Below are positions 55,701 to 64,000 of a stretch of 64,000 bases of DNA, piece by piece; within the stretch, counting starts at the first letter, position 1, and each line of letters opens with the position of its first letter. The position numbers and the translations under genes were made by a program. The stretch comes from Lactifluus volemus (lineage: Eukaryota > Basidiomycota > Agaricomycetes > Russulales > Russulaceae). Location of the stretch: NCBI GenBank assembly GCA_022376515.1, contig WTXI01000005.1:1488001-1552000 (forward strand), given 5' to 3'. Under the pieces are notes generated by a model. The model did no database searches. It was not told the DNA's origin and saw nothing but the letters and a program-made list of their open reading frames with translations.

Positions 55701-58700
55701 CTCTTGACGAACCTGAGCCTACATCACATTGTCGTGAACACCACGGCTCCGTGTGTACGTGCGATGGACTCGAGTGCATTTCAACCCACGTTATTCGTCG
55801 TCTCGGCGTCAAGCACTCGATCGAAAATGCCATGCTTCTTTTCCGTTCCTCAGGAAACGACCCACAAGATAATGCCGTCCCCATACCAGACTGTACATGG
55901 CCACCCCCCGAATCATCGGATTCTCCTCCTCCAAACTCCGATCGCCGCTCTTCCTTACCACAGTCTGATGACCCTCCTATTCCCCGGAGATCCCGTCGGC
56001 GTCAACACCGTCCCAATTCTGCAGGGAACGGTGTTGAGCCCCACCATCCCCACTCGCGACGCCTCGGTTCCAAATATTCTCTTTTGCACCTTTTCAGAAA
56101 GCCCAGCTCAGAGCTCCTCTCCTCTCACAGCACCCCCGGCGGCGGCACCCTATCAGACGTAAGCATGGCCGCCGGGACAAGCAACCCGACTTCCTCTCCG
56201 ACTTCGCCAGTCCCCTCCTCACCTTCGGCACTTGCCTTGGAACTCAATGGATCCGGCCAAGATCCTAGTCCTCCGTTTCCTCCGAGGTTCTTCCTTCAAG
56301 TGGGGCATCCTCTGGTTCACCAAGCACTGGTGGTATTCCCTCAGTGTTCATTTCTTCCCATCTCAACGTCTCTTCAGCAAGAGCCCACGTCATGCATTCT
56401 TTGGCTTGAGTCCAGGACGTGATGATCGTCTCAGTGAGGAGAGCGAGGATGAAGACGAAGAGGAGGAGGAGTACGAAGAGTATGGTGTTGGCGCCATACG
56501 CAGCCGGATGATGTCCGCAGACCCGTCGACGCAAGACATGGATTTCCCCTTCAGTATCGACGTACCTGTCGGGGATGATTCGCTTGGGTCCATCGATGCC
56601 CGCGGTCGTGGCGACTCACTTAGCACCAACCTTTCCGCCACCACCGCGTCTAGCACAAGCCTCCGCACCCCTGCGCCACTCTCTGCCGTCCTTCCTCCTA
56701 CCATCGAAGACCCGAAAGTCAATGTGTATTCACACAGGCCTCCTCCGCTTATCGGCCTGGAAGCATCAAGTGTGTCATCTTCTGCCCAAGCCGAGGCTCT
56801 CGTGGCGCACGCCCGCGGCCAGGTCCTCACCGCCAAGGAAGGCGACGATATTCCACTCAGTGCCCGACTTGCTGCTCTCGGCAAAAGTCTACGAATCGAA
56901 CGCACGCTCAAAGAGGCCGGGGAAAGCGGTAGGGCCGCTCTGGAGTTGCGCATTGAACGGCGCGCCAGCGAAGGTACTGCCCTTGACACGGCTGATATCG
57001 AGGCCTGGGAACAATATCCACCTTCGCATGTAAAGATGCGTAGTGCCAGTGCCAGTGCCGGCGCGGCTGGATCGTTTGATTTGGCATCACCCCGATGGCC
57101 ATTAGGTTCCGCAGGGCCGGAATATCGAATGGGACGTTCCTGGAGGGGACGTCAGCGGCGTCCGGATAATGGTGAGGGTGTTGTGAGTAGTGATGATAGT
57201 AAGTTTATGCCGCTCACTTGGACCACAGATTGACCGCTGCACGTATTGTAGGCTTCCTCTCTACTCAGGTTAGCCCGGATGTACACGTTCATCATCGTTC
57301 GCGCTCAGCCGCGCCGGCGCGGCCAGGGGGTGAGGTGTCCTACGTATACCCTGAACTGCGTGCAGATCGCCCGCTCGTCCATTCACCCCCCCTCGTACGT
57401 GTACCATCCTTAGAGCAACCCTCTTCCGCAGCAACGTTCACGAGCATCAAGTCCGCACCCATGCTAACCACTTCCCCCCACCACCACTTTCCCGCTCGCG
57501 CACACCGGATCCTGATCGTACAAGCGGCGTACGGCTGAGCCGTATCGTTACGGCACCAGCGCATGACTCGTCACTTGCTGACTTTGCTGCACCATCACCA
57601 CTGGTTGACGTTGACGTTGTCGTACGGCGCGATAACGGACGGTCACGTGCGAACAAGCTTGCCAAGATGGGCTTCACTACTCCCGAGACAAAAATACTAT
57701 CTACAGGTGCGGCTACGCCTCCAGGTCATGGGCATGGGCACAGATTCGGGCTCCGCTCTATTGTGCAGACGCTCAAGGGCAAGTCATGATTGCCGACATC
57801 ATTTTGCTTCATGTTTCTCCACGGTCCCCTTGCGCATGCATCTAACAGCTTTGTTTTTTTTTTTTACCCCTCTCATTGCATGGAGTCCTCCGCCCAACAT
57901 ATCGATCATCCGTTGCCATGTTACATTGTCATTGTTTTCTATTTTGTACCAGTGTCCTCACGTCACCCTCTCATCTGCATCTCTCCCTCCCTACTCCTTT
58001 GTTCCCTGTACTTGTCATCTCTGTTGTTAAATCGTCTCTGCCACACAATTGAGTCACCCAATTCATCCATCCAACCATCCCGGTGCTGTATTTCTTTCAG
58101 CCTTTCCTTTCTGCGTTTCCCCAACTTTCTCGCTCTCAACGCGTCACTGTTTTTTATTGGTCCTTTTTTGATCTGTTGTGTGTGCGCAAATAGCGTATGT
58201 ACAAAAATGTATATGCTGATTCCGGAATCAAGCCATTCTGGTCCCTTGTTTCAAATCGTTTGATATGCCGTGGGGTTGGTCTTAACCGATTGCGTCTCAA
58301 AGTTTGTTGTTGGCAGTGGAGATAAGGAACCTCCTCGGGCTTATTATCCTCTTCTGACCAGGCACGACGTTTAAAATCTCAGCTTAACCATTCTAACGCT
58401 TCAAAGAGGACTGCAAACTACACAGGTACAATACTTTCAAGAAAAAATTAAATTGCAGCCGCTCTGGACTTCCACGGGGATGATTTGATTTAATTGATTG
58501 ATTGATTGATAGGTTCTATTTGTTTATTTATCTACGAAGACCGCTTCGCTACGCCGCGGCATACCATCTAATTCTATAATTCTATAAAGCATGAATCATG
58601 TATCAGAAGCAACAAGGAAGCAGAAAAAAAAACAGAACAAGGGGCAAGAAGAACGCGTTGCAGATGCATCTCCTGACAAATTGAATTATTAAAAAATTAA

Positions 58701-61700
58701 AATTAAAAAATCATAAGCTAAACTGAGAAATTTTTTTTTTCGAGGGCCCGTCGTCGTCCTCCAATGGACGGCACTTGGTAGTCCTCATGTCACACAATCC
58801 AAAATTTCAGTACCACCGACGTCGGAGGTTGCGGCGCCGTGTTCTTGGTTGGTTGGTATGGAGGGATGAGGTACCCTCCCTCCTAACAGTTACAGTGGCA
58901 GATCCGCGAATTCCGGACTCTGAAACCCCGTTGGCCCCCTGGGCCAGGGGCGTGGCATTAGTATCACTGTGAGGTGGAAACTTGTCACACCGCCACTGGC
59001 ACAAGCACCAGATCTACGCTTGCCCGTGCGATATATTCACGGGGGGAATAGGGTCGTAGCAGACCTAGAACGGGGGGTGGTATGGTATGCCGATTTCCGT
59101 GCGATGGTAGTGATAGCAGTGGTGGGTGCAGGTACTACCCCATAACAGGGGTGTGCGTAAAGCATTTTCTTCTCCTCCCTTGAGTCCCGGGCCACTTGCA
59201 GCTTGCTTCAGCATAAATACATTCGCTTCACAAAAATAAAAATAAAACAAAGTGGTTACTAAAACGCAGGTGCTGGAGCGCCGACCGGACTTATTCGTAG
59301 CTTCCTCTAGACTGCCGTCGCTCCACTCAAGTTCGTACTCTGCCTCGATAACTTCAAATCCAATGGGATGACGTCGCTCCTTCCCCAGTCCTTGTCAATT
59401 TCCGAGTGCAACTCCCGTTGCCGTATACCGAGACTGAATAAGAAACCCACGATCGAGATCCCGAGTAGCGCTTGCCAGACCACATTGAGCGCCTCCGCGA
59501 ACGTGTGGCGCACCGCATCCTCAGCGACGAGTTCAGTGATGGAATGATCGGTATCGTCGAATACGCGATGCTGATGCCCTGCGGAAACTGCGTGAAGAAC
59601 GAAGCAGGTAGGTTCATCTTCAGCCCATTCTGCAGAATGGCGCCGCCGATCGTAACACCCCAGATCTAGCCATGCATTGGACAAGTTGTCAGTTAGTCGT
59701 GAAGAGGGTGGAAACGTGGATGGAAAGGGAGGGACTCACATTGCCTAGGTTCCGCGAGAAGACGAAGAGAGCCATTGCGGGAGCGGTCTGCGTAACTGGG
59801 ATGGAAGCGAGGATGGGAATAGAGAGACGACATAAATGATGCCACCACCACTACCGATGATAATCTGGAAGCCGATAGACTTGGCTATACTGCTGTCCAC
59901 ATGCAGTGTCGTCAGGAGACCCGCACCTACGACCACGAGCACCCAGCCAACGAAAGACGGAATCACGTAGTTGCCTGACTTCTTAACCACGATGCCTGCC
60001 ACGATCGCGCTGAAGCCGAGACTGAATGACAGCCCGAACAGTCGATACCAGCTTCGGTGGGAGATGCCTCCTTACATGCTTCGAAGAACGTTGGTAACCA
60101 AACTGCCAGTGTCGGTGGAGACACATCCAGTCAGCGGCCGACAGGTTCCGATACGTAGATATCTTACGTACGAGTCATGCACGCCGTCACCGCAGCCATC
60201 ATAAATATTTGGAGATAACCACTGGTGCCAGTCCAGTCCAGGCGCAATAAAATCGGAACCTTGAAAACAGTTTATTTGTAAATAATGATTTGAAGTGTTG
60301 GAAAGAACTCACAACAGGCGGTTTGCAAAAGTAGAATTCATAGATGGCAAAGAGACTCAGCCCCACGATACCAAAGCTCAGGGGCAGCAAGACATGGACG
60401 GATGACCATGGATAACGCACGCCTCCCCACGTCGACCCGATAACGAGAGAGGTAACGGATCCAATGATCAAGATATTTCCACTGTCAACAAGCATAAGAT
60501 CGCCTGGGCTCTGGGCTCTCCACGCACTTACATGAAATCCATTTTACTGAGCTTTTCTTTCAGAGTCGCAGGTGGCGTTTTGAGACGCAAGAAGAGTAAG
60601 ACCATAATTGCGATGAAGGCACATATGGGTAGGTTGAGATCTGGGCGTTCCATTTACGACACTGACCGCACCACCAACAGAATTCAACTTACAAAATATC
60701 CATCTCCTATGGGAACGTAGAAAGTTTCAGAATGTCTGTTAACACAGTTGGGTTGCGAACAAGATGCCCACCAATGTCCTTGCTGAGCAAATGATCCACC
60801 AATGACTGGACCAACACCAGCACCGATTGCCCAAGCGCTGCTGACATCAGTAACGTCCGAGGCACACAATGAGGAGGATCGCCTACAGTGTAATGAGGCC
60901 GGTGAAGGTGCCACGCTCCCGAAGTGTGACCAGATCAGACAATATAATTGTGCCGAAGAAGTAATTGCTCCTGCTCCCAGTCCCTGTACAGCTTTCAATT
61001 GGAAAGGTTGAGTGGGTGCGCGGCCGTGTGGGGAGGGCAAGACATACTTCTTCCAGCAATGAGCATATTCATACTCGATGCAGTGGCGCAAATGGTGCTT
61101 CCGAGTGCGAAGAGGGCGAGCGCAGTTAGCATGATGGGTCGTCTCCAATAATCTAATTTCGATGTAGACTTATTTAGATGTGTCTAGCACTCGTGGAGAG
61201 GATTCGTGATCGTACCTGGGATAGCCCGCCATAAAGAGGGACAAGGGCTGTACAGCCCAATACAAATGCGGAACCAATCCACACAAACTGCTCTCCCTCC
61301 AAGTCACGAACAATTGTTGGCAGGGCTGTCCCAATTGCGGTCTACGATATGTTTGGTGTAAACCACGCACATCTCCTCTGTACTGAGGGTAGAAGAGACG
61401 ACTCACAAAGTCTATGGCAGGGAGGAGGACAGAGAGTGCAAGTGAGAATATGATGCACCAGAACTTCCAGTCTTTGGGCACGTCGTGATGAGTGTCTTCG
61501 TCGACTGCCTGGGTCGCGAAGTTAGATTCTTTGGGTGGTGGTGTCATCGAGTAAGAGGTGACACGAATGTCCATGTGGTCTGAGAAGCTACAACAGTAAA
61601 AAAAAAAAGAAATATATGATAAAGAATGCGCAGCAGGAGTGGGCACGATACTAGGAGCTAATATAAGGCAGGGAGAAGTGACATATATACAGATGTCTCA

Positions 61701-64000
61701 TCCACAGCCCTACTACGGTTGGACGGCGGCTTACAAAGAGATTGAGTGAAAGAGCAGTGTTTTCGCGTCAAGCGCACCCGGGCGCATGTCATTATGATAT
61801 CCGAACTGAGTGTTCCGAGTTAAGCGTTATGATGTAGTACCACTGGCAGTGAACGCCTTAGAGCGCCCTTTGCATGACACAGAGTTCAGGAAGCACTAGG
61901 GCTCGAACTCGAACCCTGCAAGAGAAATTGAATCATGGTACTGGTCGTAGCAATTGCCTTGAGCTAACAGAATCTGCACGTGATCCCTTTTCCCCAGCAG
62001 GTCTTCCGAATTGCCCGTTCAGGCGTCAATCTCGTTTCTCGAACCATGCATGACATGCATAACACCTAGTGGATGGAACTTTTCGAAATGCTCTGCCTTT
62101 TGGTGGCTTACTGAAGCATGAGTGACTATGTTTACCTTAGGCTACGGTGATTCATTCATTTTCTTCATCACAGAAGAGCATGTGCAGAGCTGGTACATAA
62201 CATGTGGCACATGGACCTCAATCTTTTTTTATCGTTAAACAGAAACTGGTGATCCTGCTGATTTCACATCATTTTTCTTCCCCAAACGTGCGCTGCAAGA
62301 GCGAGCGGGCAGGGAAGCGCTGAATCGAATCTGGCAGGAACGGCAAGGAGTGTTCAACTTCAACCCTCACTCTGCAACAGTACTTGAACTTGTTACTTGT
62401 TGAATGGTTCGAAAGACGACTTTTGGGTGCCACTGTAATGCCTGATAACTTCTCGTTCATACTTAGCTGTTCTTTTCTGATGCACATTTCCCCGAGGGGG
62501 CCGAGCGCAGCATCGCTTATCATGCCTAACACCGTTTCCACCTCACTTTCCTTACTAAACCAACATACGTCGGGCTTTCAACAATGTTCACCGCGGATGT
62601 GCTCCTCCAGTGCTGCCTCTACTGCTACTGTGGCAGCAGCAGTCCCCACTTCCTGTCTGTTGTCGCTGCTGGTGCTGACGTCGAAGGAAGTGATCGGGGC
62701 CGCAATCCATGCTTCCACGAATGTACGTCCCCAGTCCCGTGGTCGTCCTTAGCCTCTCCCGCATCTTGATTGATCAAGTGATGCTGGGTTGTCGCCTTGG
62801 TTGTCGCCTAGAAGGAAGGGTGGCTACAGCCACGATTCTTGATGCCAAAGATCCCCGTAAAGACTTCGGCTTCTCGTTGTTCAATTTACACGGTAATGGC
62901 GCTCCGAGTCAGCACTGACTCAGCAGTGCTCATTTACACGGCAACCCTATGTTCTGCTATATAACCTCCTCTTGACTGTCTGTCTCTGGAGTTGATTTAA
63001 CCCTACCGACATGAGTATCTATCCTTTCTGCCTTCCTTTCAGCAGGGTGCCGTAATCACTGCATCTGTCTTGCTGTCTTATGGCCTCATCGGGTTGTTTA
63101 TAACGTCTTCTTTCATCCTCTTTCTCACTTTCCCGGTCCACGCGGCGCAGCATGTACTAGGTGGTGGCTTGCTTATATGCAACTTGGTAGGGGGTCAGTC
63201 TATCTGACCTGCGTGTCGAGCTTCATAAAAAATATGGTAATCTCTCGACTTTCCTTATTCACATCCAATGCTCAGGATGCTTAGGGGACGTTGTGCGAAT
63301 CTGCCCGAACGAGGTATATGCTTTGCCTATTTCATCATGATGGTTCAGGTGAACTTACTGATATCCTAACAGCTTCATTTTTCCAAGCCGACTGTGTACA
63401 ACGAGATTACAATGCTCGGAATAAGTGGGACAAGGATCATGAATATTACCGTGCTTTAGACATGAACGAATCGTTCTTTTCTCAGACCGATTACCTCAAA
63501 TCGAAGCACGGTAGGTCGCTCGTCTCGAATATGTTTTCCAGAAAAGCAGTATGTGAGATACAGCACATGATTCTGAGCCAAGTATGAACAGTCCGTTCCA
63601 TCCTGCCATCGAAAGCCTGATTGAATTCCTAGGTAAATCATCTCTGTGATGCCTTGAAATCCAAAATGCCGCTGGTAAGCTCTTACCTGTCTCGTCTTAC
63701 TTCAACTGGGATGCTTACGGATACACAGGAAATCTAGTGACCTGTATCTTGGCTTTCAGTGCTTCGGTGCAGACACAATCACTATTTTCTGTTCTCCACG
63801 CTTTCGATCAATTATCTTCCCCCGACTTCCGGGGTGATATCGTCCAAGGCCTCGATGTGGCATTGCCTATTGCCACGCTACTGAAGTTCTCTGCCGTTTT
63901 GATTTGGTTAATTCGCCAAATTCCCCCTTCGATACTCGCACGCATTTCGCCTTCCCTCAAGGGCGTGGTTACTTTCAAGGTTGTAAGTATCATGACGCCA

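Overview
The window reads as nuclear DNA of a filamentous basidiomycete, most likely an Agaricomycete. Genes are split by many introns of about 50-80 bp with GT/AG ends and CTRAY-like branch sites, several exons are only 7-21 nt long, and the gene families fit this group (a DUF6533 seven-helix protein, a fungal cAMP/glucose-type receptor, divergent G-alpha proteins, a Zn(II)2Cys6 factor, Mtf2). There is no sign of a plasmid, phage, CRISPR array or rRNA. A Rhizoctonia/Ceratobasidium-like source is my guess from gene style only.

Layout. 1-592 (-): N-terminus of a WW-domain protein running off the left edge. 4448-5769 (-): Mtf2-like mitochondrial RNA factor. 8322-9529 (-): hemerythrin-like protein. 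9963-11715 (-): mitochondrial HAD hydrolase of the CECR5 type. About 11.8-19.6 kb: no gene could be closed, only coding-like fragments. 19645-20967 (+): ATG5. 22432-23855 (-): Zn2Cys6 transcription factor. 25715-27385 (-): SLC35C2-like transporter. 28482-29671 (+): UCHL5-type deubiquitinase. 32076-34269 (-): seven-helix G-protein-coupled receptor. 35529-36957 (-): DUF6533 seven-helix protein. 39131-41065 (-): fumarate reductase with a C-terminal cytochrome b5 domain. 42340-44051 (+): decayed G-alpha-like gene. 45784-46062 (-): DMAC1-like small membrane protein. 47178-48545 (-): nicotinamide riboside kinase. 50352-52222 (+): second, intact G-alpha-like gene. 52731-52803 (+): tRNA-like element. 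55044-57789 (+): ankyrin-repeat protein. 59307-61574 (-): DHA2-type MFS transporter. 63011-64000 (+): N-terminal part of a cytochrome P450, open at the right edge.

How the genes relate. Most are independent housekeeping genes (autophagy, ubiquitin editing, NAD salvage, mitochondrial redox and RNA functions). Two themes stand out. One is signalling: a receptor, a second seven-helix protein and two divergent G-alpha paralogues lie within 20 kb. The other is a possible export/oxidation pair (MFS and P450) at the right end.

A caution for any reader: many genes whose conserved protein can be followed end to end need single-base corrections, nearly all of the same sign (one base missing), often in C or G runs. 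I treat these as probable sequence or assembly errors rather than gene death, except in the first G-alpha gene, where critical residues and a splice acceptor are also lost. Protein products below were recognised from memory of the families; no database search was made.
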